Positions 15,037 to 23,360 of a stretch of DNA of 45,859 nucleotides are shown here, piece after piece; position 1 is the stretch's first letter, and each line of letters starts with the position of its first letter. The notes under the pieces were generated by a model, which had not been told where the DNA came from, ran no database searches, and was given only the letters and a program-made list of their open reading frames with translations. This DNA comes from Oryzomonas sp. (GTDB lineage Bacteria > Desulfobacterota > Desulfuromonadia > Geobacterales > Pseudopelobacteraceae). The DNA lies in contig JARLHN010000026.1 of the NCBI GenBank assembly GCA_031292255.1, positions 1 through 45,859 of the forward strand, in the 5' to 3' direction. A program made the position numbers and the translations under genes.

Positions 15037-16746
15037 CTAGAATACTTTGCTTAGGAGCCAATAAAGAGAACCCGAAAGCAACATCGCCACCGGTAAAGTC
15101 AACACCCACGCCATGGCAAGATTGCGGAGGGTTGACCACTGCAACCCGGATTTGTTCGCTGCCATGGTGCCTGCCACCCCGGAAGAAAGCACATGGGTGG
15201 TAGATACCGGCAGGCCGAACATGTCGGCTGCTCCTATGGTTATCATTGCTACCAGTTCAGCTGCCGCACCTTGGCCGTATGTCAGATGGGTCTTGCCTAT
15301 CTTTTCGCCTACCGTTACCACAATCCGTTTCCAACCGACCATGGTTCCAAGGCCAAGAGCGATAGCAACGGAAACCTTTACCCACAGCGGGATAAATTTT
15401 GTAGCTCCATCAATTTCACTCTTGAATGATTTAAGATTTTTCTTTGCTTCGGGAGTCAGTAACGCGGCATCGGACTTATCAAGGAAACGAATAGCTTCAG
15501 AGGCTAGATACATATCGTTTCGCACGTTGGCAACCGCCACCCCTGGAATGCTTGAAAGAGAACCACTTTGTTTTACCTCGACACTAATGTTTCCTATAAT
15601 ACTTCCGAGCGCCGGAACAACCTCTGCATTATATTTCTTTGTTCGAATGAAATCGGTAAGGATTGCTTCCGGTTTTTCTACCTGTTTTTTCCCTGAATCT
15701 ATAAGCAACGATTGCTGGGTTTTTTGAGCGATCGAGACAAATTGCGCGGTATGGCTGGCCGGCATGGCGTGGTTGAGCGCGTATGCCATCGGGACAGTAC
15801 CCACAAGGATTAACATGATAAGGCCCATGCCTTTTTGGCCGTCATTGGATCCATGTGCAAAGGAAACCCCTGTGCAGGTGAGAATCAGCAGGCAACGAAT
15901 CCACCAAGGCGGTGGCTGATTCCCCTTGGGCTCTTCATATAGTTCCCGGTTTTTCACTAACGTGCGAAGCAACAACAGTAATAGTGCAGAGAGCGCAAAG
16001 CCGACCACCGGGGAAAGGACCAGTGAATAACCTATCTTGGTCGCCTGTGCCCAATCAACACCACTGGTGCCATCTCTCCCTTTCATCAATGCGTTTGCAA
16101 CGCCTACGCCGATAATGGAGCCGATAAGCGTATGGGAGGAAGAGGCCGGCAAACCTAACCACCATGTGCCCAAATTCCAGATGATTGCAGCGATAAGAAG
16201 CGCGAAAACCATGGCAAAACCTGCTCCTGAACCGACTTGCAATATCAGTTCCACAGGAAGGAGTGATATGATGCCAAAGGCAACTGCACCACTTGAGACA
16301 AGAACGCCCAGCAAATTAAACATGCCGGACCACATAACGGCAATGGTGGGTGGGAGCGAATGCGTGTAAATAACGGTTGCTACGGCGTTAGCAGTATCGT
16401 GGAATCCGTTGACGAACTCAAAACCCAAAGCAATAATAAGTGCCACTCCTAAAAGGAGATAAGGAAGTGCCGTCGTTATTGACGTTTCAGAACTGTTGAT
16501 TTCGCTAAAGAGGCTGTGTCCCGCAAAAACCAGCCCGAAAACGAACAGGCCGACAAAACCAATAGTGGATGCAATGTGCTGTTTTTCATCCAGGTTTGGG
16601 CGAACAACCGCTCGCCCAGTCGATATTGCATCAGTTGGACACATGGGGATGCCACAACATACCAACTCCTCGGTTTCTGATTCATGAATCATATCAGCCA
16701 GTTTTCCGCAAACGCTACATTCGAGTATTTCTTTTAGAGATGGCAT
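15037..16746 (-). CDS. pit: PiT phosphate transporter with desulforedoxin-like N-terminus
   Basis: The start is the ATG at 16746 because GGGGGGAAGGG lies just before it; the frame stays open for 26 more codons without a signal. The 569-residue product begins with a ~36-residue metal knuckle, C10-x2-C13-G and C30-C31-G-x-PM, the pattern of desulforedoxin (FeS4) domains. Membrane helices then carry the two PiT signatures: GFHDTANAVATVI (first repeat) and FAHGSNDGQKG (second repeat), with TTHVLSSGVAGT near the end. A ~180-residue hydrophilic central region separates the repeats. The transporter half should move phosphate with a cation; the metal knuckle suggests redox or metal control (inference). 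I cannot say how common the fusion is. Confidence 0.88.
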   Translation of the reverse strand: MPSLKEILECSVCGKLADMIHESETEELVCCGIPMCPTDAISTGRAVVRPNLDEKQHIASTIGFVGLFVFGLVFAGHSLFSEINSSETSITTALPYLLLGVALIIALGFEFVNGFHDTANAVATVIYTHSLPPTIAVMWSGMFNLLGVLVSSGAVAFGIISLLPVELILQVGSGAGFAMVFALLIAAIIWNLGTWWLGLPASSSHTLIGSIIGVGVANALMKGRDGTSGVDWAQATKIGYSLVLSPVVGFALSALLLLLLRTLVKNRELYEEPKGNQPPPWWIRCLLILTCTGVSFAHGSNDGQKGMGLIMLILVGTVPMAYALNHAMPASHTAQFVSIAQKTQQSLLIDSGKKQVEKPEAILTDFIRTKKYNAEVVPALGSIIGNISVEVKQSGSLSSIPGVAVANVRNDMYLASEAIRFLDKSDAALLTPEAKKNLKSFKSEIDGATKFIPLWVKVSVAIALGLGTMVGWKRIVVTVGEKIGKTHLTYGQGAAAELVAMITIGAADMFGLPVSTTHVLSSGVAGTMAANKSGLQWSTLRNLAMAWVLTLPVAMLLSGSLYWLLSKVF

Positions 16747-17381
16747 TTCCCTTCCCCCCTCATCAACCGGTTGTGCAAGTATGTTGTTCAGTCTATAAAT
16801 TTTTTTGCAGCCCAAATTGAACATTTTTAAATTTTAACACAACTAACACATATTTCTGCGCATGAGCTGTAAATAGTTGGGTTCAATTTGGTTACGTTTT
16901 TGTAACGTTGTCACTGAAAAATGCCGTTGCATCGGTACGTTACACTGGCCGGCAGCATAGTCGGCGTCGAGGCGTGATCAACAGGAAACACTCGCCATCA
17001 GGATTCTTCCCTCCCGACGAACGCATCCTCTTGCCGGAAGATCTCGGCCTGATGTTGCCATTTGGTGACTATGAACAGGTTATGAACGGGTTTGCAGACA
17101 GGTTGAAGTAAACCTGCCAAGAGCGGGTCGCTCTAAGATTATCTTACTACCGGGCCCATCCGGCGGATGTGTTTAAATACGACATTCTTGGAGTTGATTT
17201 GGTGCGATCACTTCAACCTTCAAGAACAACTGCGTGCGGGGATAGGGATAAATATCGGCGAGAGAGGACTTTGATCGGAGCGTTTCTTCCGAATCTGCAA
17301 CAACTGCAAACACAACCCTTTTTGGAGCCAAGGAAACAGGATATTGCCGAGTACCTGAAATCACCGGTTTCTTCAGCTCTC
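16747..17381. other. intergenic region with long-range inverted repeats
   Basis: Upstream of the transporter are CCAAATTGAAC (16812-16822) and its complement GTTCAATTTGG (16881-16891), plus GTTAC-N6-GTAAC (16891-16906). Further right AGGTTGAAGT (17100-17109) is complementary to ACTTCAACCT (17210-17219). A 67-codon frame at 16908-17111 has a codon-like end but no ribosome site or family; it may be a gene remnant. Nothing else is evident. Confidence 0.4.
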
Positions 17382-18086
17382 CTACAAGTCCTTTATCTCC
17401 TTTATAATCTCGATCTGCCGGTGGAAAATATACTGGGATAAATTGCGTTCCAGCATTTTATCGGGACAGATAATGAATTTGTAATGGTATGGTTGGGAAC
17501 CATCCATAATACCAACAAGCTTGGCCGGGACATTCACTTTCATATCATGTCTCTCTTCGATGTCCCTGAGTCTGAACCGGATTGACATTTCGGTGTTTAT
17601 TTCAATGGGATAATATTCATCGACCGAGATATTCAGGCCGGAAAGAGAGACATCGTACAAATTTCCCTTGATGATTCCCCGTGGCGATTCGATGACCGCA
17701 TCCGGACTTGGCTCCGGTTCCATTCTGATAAAGTTCCTTCGCTCTGCCATGATTTCAACATAGGAAAATTTAACGAATGTTGCCGCTTTTTTCTTGATAT
17801 TCACATACTGGACCTGGGCAAATACGTCATGTTTGAAGAGGGGGCTCCGGATGAAGGTGGAATGATTCCGTTCAATGGTAAAGGCTTGCTCCTGCTGCAC
17901 ATCCATGTCAACAATGCCTCTATCGATAGAGTTTATGGTTGCGGGATAGGAAAGTGGCAGCCCCTTGTAATAGTTGATCAGCTTAAACACCTTCTTGGGT
18001 GCTGCTTTCAGTATCTTGACTATTTCCGCATGATCATCGTCAAAAGTCTTCTGGATACGGGAACTGTATAGGTCCGATATATTCAT
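17382..18086 (-). CDS. PilZ-domain protein, likely c-di-GMP receptor
   Basis: The 234-residue product has an N-terminal YcgR-like beta domain (~10-110) and a C-terminal PilZ domain with both ligand motifs: RxxxR (R117, R121, in AERRNFIRM) and DxSxxG (D145, S147, G150, in YDVSLSGLNI). These bind intercalated c-di-GMP in characterised PilZ proteins (family knowledge), so binding is likely. AGGGG four bases before the ATG at 18086 supports the start. It lies in the same orientation as, and a few kilobases beyond, the diguanylate cyclase operon and could be one of its effectors. YcgR-like proteins often act on flagella, but no flagellar gene is visible. Confidence 0.85.
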   Translation of the reverse strand: MNISDLYSSRIQKTFDDDHAEIVKILKAAPKKVFKLINYYKGLPLSYPATINSIDRGIVDMDVQQEQAFTIERNHSTFIRSPLFKHDVFAQVQYVNIKKKAATFVKFSYVEIMAERRNFIRMEPEPSPDAVIESPRGIIKGNLYDVSLSGLNISVDEYYPIEINTEMSIRFRLRDIEERHDMKVNVPAKLVGIMDGSQPYHYKFIICPDKMLERNLSQYIFHRQIEIIKEIKDL

Positions 18087-18150
18087 TTCACCCCTCTTGA
18101 TGGTGGCTGATCAATTCAAGTCTGCTGACAGTTCTACAGATGAAAACTAC

Positions 18151-18972
18151 TCAGGCGCATGAAGCCCTCATGTCCGTCTCCAGTTGTTCCAGAGACTCTT
18201 CACTCACCTGCAGCACACTGATTTCGGGATCGACATCCTGCGGCTGGACAAATCGGGGAAACGAGTTCAACTCATAATGCATGCTCATGAAATTGACCAG
18301 GCGGACAATGCCCAACAAGGTGTCATGGGGATGAAAATAATCGGCATGGTGGTTGGCAACAATGGAACTATAGACCGTGGGGATATCCCAATGATACATG
18401 ATGCGGAATCCCTGTTCGACATGCATGCTGGAGAACACATCCAGAAGAGTCTCCCGGTCGAGCTCGAACTTGATTTCACCTGCAAGACTGATCTGCTCCA
18501 TGGCTTTGAGGAGATAGAGCTTGCCTATGTCGTGGAGAAGACCGGCCAGATAGGCTTGATCGGCCAATTCCCGGTGACCGATACTCACGGCCAACGACTG
18601 GCAGCCTATTGCGCAGGCATGGGAGTGAAGCCAGAGGAAGTGCATCATATCGTTCACCACGGGAATGCCGGAAGTATGGAGTGCGGCCTGTGATGCGGCC
18701 ATGGCCAGATTGGTTATCTGCTTGACCCCCAGACGATTGACGGCATCCTTAATAGTTTCTGATTTATAACGTCCTGCATATGCAGGCGAATTGGCCATCC
18801 TGAGGATTTGGAGCGACAGGGCTTGATCTTTGTTGATTATTTTAGTGACATCCTTGATCTCAGTCTCAGGATTGGCCAGTAGTTGGAGCAATTCCAAAGC
18901 AACAGGATTAAAAACGGGCAAATCAATGGGTTGCTGACATATTTGGTAGCGCAGTTCAATTGAGAAACTCAT
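18151..18972 (-). CDS. HDOD-domain signalling protein
   Basis: The start is the ATG at 18972, six bases after AAGGAG; an ATG at 18978 directly abuts that site. The 273-residue product is a single HDOD domain (~10-210) with the typical opening LPVFNPVALELLQLL, repeated helical pattern and an HD-like LLHDIGKLYLL. HDOD proteins are generally non-catalytic relatives of HD phosphohydrolases and act in signalling, often beside chemosensory genes (family knowledge). Here it lies between a PilZ gene and a receiver gene, all on one strand, suggesting a small signalling unit. Confidence 0.87.
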   Translation of the reverse strand: MSFSIELRYQICQQPIDLPVFNPVALELLQLLANPETEIKDVTKIINKDQALSLQILRMANSPAYAGRYKSETIKDAVNRLGVKQITNLAMAASQAALHTSGIPVVNDMMHFLWLHSHACAIGCQSLAVSIGHRELADQAYLAGLLHDIGKLYLLKAMEQISLAGEIKFELDRETLLDVFSSMHVEQGFRIMYHWDIPTVYSSIVANHHADYFHPHDTLLGIVRLVNFMSMHYELNSFPRFVQPQDVDPEISVLQVSEESLEQLETDMRASCA

Positions 18973-19096
18973 TTTCATCTCCTTGTAAACGTTTCCATAT
19001 AAAACTACACGATCTAAACAATTCATTAGCCGCATGTAGCGTTTATAACCAAGATACGACCCGCTGCCAGGAGACGGGGAGATACCTCTGAACTAC

Positions 19097-19453
19097 TTAT
19101 TTTCCTATCAATGATTCGACGTGCTCGAATAATTCGCCAAAATCACACGGTTTATAATAAATCTTGACAAAATCATCCTGAACGAGGCGTATTTCCTGGG
19201 GAGTGAGCGCCGTCAAGGCTATGATCGGGGTTGTAACTCCTTGAGTTTTAAGCATTTCTGCGGCTGTCGCCCCACTCAGGTTCGCCATCATTAAATCCGT
19301 GATTATTAAATCAAACTTTTCATCAACAGCAAAATTCAGTAAGTCAACTCCATCCGAGACAGCAATGACGTCATATCCATGCATTTCAGCAAACGTAGTC
19401 AGCATTTCCCTGGTTAATAATTCATCTTCTGCTATCAGAATACGTTTTGGCAT
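19097..19453 (-). CDS. single-domain response regulator (CheY-like)
   Basis: The 118-residue product is one receiver domain. The acidic pair is E9/D10 (IAEDE), the phospho-acceptor is D53 (ITDLMM), the conserved threonine lies in IALTAL, and the lysine in YYKPCDF. All residues for phosphorylation are present. There is no output domain, so it should act by protein contact or as a phosphate sink. AGGGG lies before the ATG at 19453. It is upstream of the HDOD and PilZ genes on the same strand, though gaps of over 60 bases make a common transcript uncertain. Confidence 0.88.
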   Translation of the reverse strand: MPKRILIAEDELLTREMLTTFAEMHGYDVIAVSDGVDLLNFAVDEKFDLIITDLMMANLSGATAAEMLKTQGVTTPIIALTALTPQEIRLVQDDFVKIYYKPCDFGELFEHVESLIGK

Positions 19454-19862
19454 AAATACAGGCCCCTTTTTTGAACATTTGTCGTCTCCTGCATGATAAA
19501 GTGCAAATAATCATACCCGTGACCAAATTAATCAAACCGCTCTCAATGCCAAAAATTCCTCTGATTTCATAACATACCCTGACCGCTGATAATGACACAT
19601 CAGCCCCAAATATACCATATAAATTAGACATTTTCTATTATTTGCGTGGGCCTCGCAATGTTTTTTGCCAATCCGGATTTGGCCTGACATCTTATGGCGC
19701 ATGAACGTTCTCTACCGAAGGGTTACAAACGACGACGGATTTTTTCACACCCGTATCGCCTTTCCCACTTCCCTGCGGCAGGGAAATTGTGTTGCCTCAC
19801 GGCGTTAATCCTTTTATGCTGTAGCGGTAGCATCATTCCCCAAAATTGAAATGGAGTTGTTA
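19454..19862. other. divergent intergenic region
   Basis: About 410 bases separate the receiver gene (minus) and the Skp-like gene (plus). I see a promoter for the latter (listed) and no gene or RNA. Confidence 0.5.
19792..19820 (+). promoter_or_regulatory. candidate promoter of the Skp/OmpH-like gene
   Basis: TTGCCT (19792-19797), 17 bases, TATGCT (19815-19820), ~43 bases before the start codon. Confidence 0.5.
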
Positions 19863-20516
19863 ATGGCCATCTTGAAAAAACTTCTCATCGCTACCCTTGT
19901 CGCAAGCCTCCCAGCCCTGGCGGCCGCGGCAGATCCGGCTCCGGCCACAGGCGCCAAGCCTGTTGCCGCAGCGGAATCGACACAAAAGAGCCCCACGGCA
20001 GCCTCGACGGAAAGCAAACCCTCCGATGCCGCCGCGGCACACCAAACCATCAGGATCGGTTTCGTGGACACGCAACGTATCGTCAAAGAAACCGTGCGGG
20101 GGAAAGCAATTGACGCCAAACTCAAGGGGATGAAAGACAGGCTGCAGGCCCGGATCGATACCAAGCGGAAGCCGTTGGACAAGCTTCGCGCGTCATTTGG
20201 AGCCAAGCTGGCTACACTTCCCCCGGAACAGCGGGAAGCGAAGGCAAAGGAATTCCAGAAAGAATTACAGAAAAAGGCGGAAGAGTTCCAGAAATTCGGC
20301 AAACAGTTGGAAGAGGATTTCTACACAACGCAGGAGAAGGAAACCAAGGGACTTTACGATGCAACCGAGCAGGCAGCCGTTGCCTACGGCAAGGCCAACG
20401 GTTTTGCTGTCATCGTCGTCAAAAAGGAACTGCTCTATGCGGGTGACCACATAGATGCGCAGGATGTAACCGATGCGATCATCAAGGCAATGGACGAAGC
20501 TGCCCGAAAGAAATAG
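19863..20516 (+). CDS. OmpH/Skp-family periplasmic chaperone-like protein
   Basis: The start is the ATG at 19863, six bases after GGAG; an in-frame ATG at 19851 would precede it. The 217-residue product has a signal peptide (LLIATLVASLPALAAAA), an Ala/Pro-rich low-complexity segment (~25-60), the OmpH opening IRIGFVDTQRIVKET, a long charged coiled coil (~85-155) and the closing VIVVKKELLYAGDHIDAQDVTDAIIKAMD. Skp-type chaperones hold unfolded outer-membrane proteins in the periplasm. There is no bamA or lpxD next to it, so it may be a second, stand-alone copy. The low-complexity insert is unusual. Confidence 0.85.
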   Translation: MAILKKLLIATLVASLPALAAAADPAPATGAKPVAAAESTQKSPTAASTESKPSDAAAAHQTIRIGFVDTQRIVKETVRGKAIDAKLKGMKDRLQARIDTKRKPLDKLRASFGAKLATLPPEQREAKAKEFQKELQKKAEEFQKFGKQLEEDFYTTQEKETKGLYDATEQAAVAYGKANGFAVIVVKKELLYAGDHIDAQDVTDAIIKAMDEAARKK

Positions 20517-20560
20517 CTTATACCAAGTCGCAATCAAGCGATTACGTTGTTGGCTTCGCC

Positions 20561-20603
20561 GGTGGCTCCTCAGCGTACTAACATGTACGCCTCCGGCGCC
20601 ACC
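20561..20603. repeat. REP-like imperfect palindrome
   Basis: Outer arms GGTGGC (20561-20566) and GCCACC (20598-20603) enclose inner arms GCGTAC (20573-20578) and GTACGC (20585-20590). It looks like a dispersed intergenic repeat, but only one copy lies in this window. Confidence 0.4.
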
Positions 20604-20631
20604 CTTCTTGCCGACTGATACTCATTTTACA

Positions 20632-20669
20632 ACATACGAAAGCCCGCTTTGGAGCGGGCTTTCGTATGT
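20632..20669. terminator. perfect 17-bp palindrome between convergent genes
   Basis: A 17-bp perfect stem (20632-20648 with 20653-20669), core AGCCCGCT/AGCGGGCT, loop TTGG. It sits between the convergent Skp-like gene and ahcY, so it most likely terminates both, although no strong T run follows. Confidence 0.7.
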
Positions 20670-20687
20670 CTGAATCCACCGGCCGGA

Positions 20688-22082
20688 TCAATACCGGTAA
20701 TGCTCCGCCTTGTAGGGGCCTTCCGCCGGCACGCCGATGTAGGCTGCCTGCTCGGGCGTCAGGGTGCTGAGCTGGGCGTTGAGCTTCTTGAGCTGCAAAC
20801 GGGCCACCTTCTCGTCCAGGTGCTTGGGCAGTGTGTAGACCCCCACCGGGTATTTCCCCGGATTGGTGAAGATCTCGATCTGGGCGATGGTCTGGTTGGC
20901 AAAAGAGGAACTCATCACATAGCTGGGGTGACCGGTGGCGCAGCCCAGGTTCACCAGGCGCCCCTTGGCCAGCAAAATGATACGCTTGCCGCCCGGGAAG
21001 ATGATGTGATCCACCTGGGGCTTGATCTCCTCCCACTGGTATTTCTCCAGGGCGGCGACCTCTATCTCGTTGTCGAAGTGGCCGATGTTGCAGACGATGG
21101 CCTGATCCTTCATTCGGGACATGTGGTCATGGGTGATGACGTGGTAGTTGCCGGTGCAGGTGACGAAGATGTCAGCCTTGTCGGCGGCATACTCCATGGT
21201 CACCACGCGGTAACCTTCCATTGCGGCCTGCAGGGCGCAGATCGGGTCCACCTCGGTCACCCAGACCTGGGCCGAGAGGGCACGCATGGCCTGGGCCGAA
21301 CCCTTGCCCACATCGCCGTAGCCGCAGATCAGGGCCACCTTGCCGGCGATCATCACGTCGGTGGCGCGCTTGATGCCGTCCACCAGGGATTCCCGGCAAC
21401 CGTAGAGGTTGTCGAACTTCGACTTGGTGACCGAGTCGTTGACGTTGATGGCAGGAAAACGCAGTTCACCGCGCTCGTGCATCTGGTAGAGGCGGTGCAC
21501 CCCGGTTGTGGTCTCCTCGGTCACGCCCTGGATGTGGGCGATGCGGGTGGAGTACCAGGTCGGGTCAGTGGCCAGTTTGGCCCTGATGGCGGCAAACAGG
21601 ATGGTCTCCTCCTCGGAGCCGGGGTTGCCGAGCACGCTGCTATCCTTTTCGGCTCTGGTTCCCAGGTGCAGCAGCAGGGTGGCGTCGCCGCCATCGTCCA
21701 GGATCATGTTCGAATAGCCGCCGTCGGGCCACTCGAAGATCTTGTGAGTATATTCCCAGTACTGTACCAGGTTCTCGCCCTTGACCGCGAAAACAGGCGT
21801 TCCGGAGGCGGCGATGGCGGCAGCGGCGTGGTCCTGGGTGGAGAAGATGTTGCAGGAAGCCCAGCGAACCTCGGCCCCCAGCGCTTTCAGGGTTTCGATC
21901 AGCACCGCGGTCTGGATGGTCATGTGCAGGGAACCGGTTATACGGGCGCCCTTCAGCGGCTGAACTGCGGCAAATTCTTCACGGATGGCCATCAGCCCCG
22001 GCATCTCGGTCTCGGCGATCCTGATTTCCTTGCGGCCCCATTCGGCCAGGCCAAGGTCTGCTACGATGAAATCTTGTGACAT
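20688..22082 (-). CDS. ahcY: S-adenosylhomocysteinase
   Basis: The start is the ATG at 22082, 8 bases after AAGGAG; the frame is open 18 codons further without a signal. The 464-residue enzyme splits S-adenosylhomocysteine into adenosine and homocysteine in the methyl cycle. Visible signatures are the N-terminal [12 protein letters not shown], the substrate region [13 protein letters not shown], the NAD-binding [11 protein letters not shown] and [13 protein letters not shown], and the C-terminal KAEHYRY that reaches the neighbouring subunit. The length includes the ~40-residue insert common in Proteobacteria. The gene follows an ArsR-methyltransferase regulator on the same strand, 159 bases apart. 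Confidence 0.97.
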   Translation of the reverse strand: MSQDFIVADLGLAEWGRKEIRIAETEMPGLMAIREEFAAVQPLKGARITGSLHMTIQTAVLIETLKALGAEVRWASCNIFSTQDHAAAAIAASGTPVFAVKGENLVQYWEYTHKIFEWPDGGYSNMILDDGGDATLLLHLGTRAEKDSSVLGNPGSEEETILFAAIRAKLATDPTWYSTRIAHIQGVTEETTTGVHRLYQMHERGELRFPAINVNDSVTKSKFDNLYGCRESLVDGIKRATDVMIAGKVALICGYGDVGKGSAQAMRALSAQVWVTEVDPICALQAAMEGYRVVTMEYAADKADIFVTCTGNYHVITHDHMSRMKDQAIVCNIGHFDNEIEVAALEKYQWEEIKPQVDHIIFPGGKRIILLAKGRLVNLGCATGHPSYVMSSSFANQTIAQIEIFTNPGKYPVGVYTLPKHLDEKVARLQLKKLNAQLSTLTPEQAAYIGVPAEGPYKAEHYRY

Positions 22083-22241
22083 CTGTTCGCTCTCCTTTTG
22101 TTGGTTGTAATTTGACCGTCCCCGCCACCACTTCAACGATAAAGGGGGGCAAGGATGACGGATAGTATCCCCCTCCTTATCAACGAGTGGGAAATGCTGG
22201 TTTTTTTCCTCCCCTTCTATTTCAGGAGGACCCTCTGGGGC

Positions 22242-23165
22242 CTAACGGGCCGGGGTGGTCGTCTTCACCATCAACACCGTTTCCTGCCCGCTCTCCCCTT
22301 CGAGCCTTTCGCAGGAGATCCTGGAAAATCCCGCTGCCGCCAGCCACGCGGCCACCTCGTCCTCACCGAACCCCAGCCATTGGTCGGCCAGCCGCTCCCT
22401 GACCCATTCCCGCTCGTGGCGGGCCAGGTCGGCCAGCACCAGTACTCCGCCGGGCGCCAGCACCCGTCGGATCTCGTGCAGTACGGCGCCGGGGTCGGCG
22501 GCATGGTGCAGGGCCATATTCAGCACCGCGCAGCCGGCGCTCTTGTCCGGCAGCGGCAAATGGGCCATCTCCCCCAGACGCAGGTCGATGTCGGCCAGCC
22601 CCGCAGCAGCCAGCCGACGACGGGCCTCCTCCAGCATGGCAGGAGAGTGGTCCACCCCGATCACCCTGCCGGCCCGTGCCGCCAGGGCAGGCAGCAGGCC
22701 GCCGGTACCCATGCCGATCTCCACGACCGTTACGCCCTGCGGGACCGACGCCAGCAGCCGTTCGCGGTAATCGGGCACCGGCAGCAGCGTACGGGCCAGG
22801 TCGTCCCATTGGCGGGCATGCTGGTCGAAAAACCGCTGGCTGCGACGATGGCGCTCTTCCAGCACCTCCGTCAAGGTCGCCAGGTCGGAGTCATGCTCCG
22901 GCAGCTCCCCGAACCTTTGCTCCAGCGCAGGACGGATGGTCTCGAAGAACGCGCCCTCCCCTCCGGCCCGGTAGTAGCTCCAGGTCCCCTGACGCTTGAC
23001 CGACAGGACCCCGGCCTCGGTCAGGATCTTCAGGTGCCGGGAGATCCTCGACTGCCCCATGGCAAGGATATGGGTCAATTCCTGCACGGTGAATTCACCG
23101 CGCAGGAGTACTGCCACCAGACGGAGCCGAGAGGGGTCGGCAAGAGCTTTGAGGGTATCGAGCAT
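22242..23165 (-). CDS. ArsR-type regulator with methyltransferase domain, SahR-like
   Basis: The 307-residue product has an ArsR winged HTH (~1-85, with LRGEFTVQELTHILAMGQSRISRHLKIL) that lacks the CxC metal site, and a class I S-adenosylmethionine-dependent methyltransferase fold (~140-240, VVEIGMGTGGLLPALA, then VIGVDHSPAMLEEA). ArsR-family SahR proteins regulate S-adenosylhomocysteine recycling in Deltaproteobacteria (established). The position directly before ahcY, and a domain able to bind S-adenosyl ligands, fit that role (inference). A perfect palindrome 26 bases upstream of the start (23191-23214) is the likely operator, implying control of this gene and ahcY together. Confidence 0.85.
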   Translation of the reverse strand: MLDTLKALADPSRLRLVAVLLRGEFTVQELTHILAMGQSRISRHLKILTEAGVLSVKRQGTWSYYRAGGEGAFFETIRPALEQRFGELPEHDSDLATLTEVLEERHRRSQRFFDQHARQWDDLARTLLPVPDYRERLLASVPQGVTVVEIGMGTGGLLPALAARAGRVIGVDHSPAMLEEARRRLAAAGLADIDLRLGEMAHLPLPDKSAGCAVLNMALHHAADPGAVLHEIRRVLAPGGVLVLADLARHEREWVRERLADQWLGFGEDEVAAWLAAAGFSRISCERLEGESGQETVLMVKTTTPAR

Positions 23166-23190
23166 ATTTGCATCAGCTTTAGCGATTTTA

Positions 23191-23214
23191 TTATATCAAT
23201 TTTTATTGATATAA
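23191..23214. promoter_or_regulatory. operator of the ArsR-type (SahR-like) regulator
   Basis: Perfect 10-bp arms TTATATCAAT and ATTGATATAA separated by TTTT. AT-rich 20-24-bp palindromes of this form are typical ArsR-family operators, and this one lies just upstream of the ArsR-type gene. Confidence 0.7.
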
Positions 23215-23360
23215 CACCGTGCGGGGTGGCGGTCAAGGGAAAGCAAGAAGGCGGGCATGGGCAATCATGGTGGAAAGGCCGCTACGGTGGGGACACGGCC
23301 GGCAATACCGGGACAGTGGTTGAGGGGAGCCGTGACGGTATCACGGATTCAGGAAGATCA

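Noticed and set aside
16908-17111. 67-codon plus-strand gene
   Set aside because: Its C-terminal part looks codon-like, but there is no ribosome binding site, no family motif and no operon context. At best it is a remnant.
20649-22079. 476-codon plus-strand ORF opposite ahcY
   Set aside because: Antisense of a fully recognisable S-adenosylhomocysteinase, with no motif of its own.
22083-22241. S-adenosylhomocysteine riboswitch before ahcY
   Set aside because: The conserved sequence and pseudoknot pattern are not visible. Only an imperfect G-run/C-run hairpin is present, and an ArsR-type regulator accounts for control.
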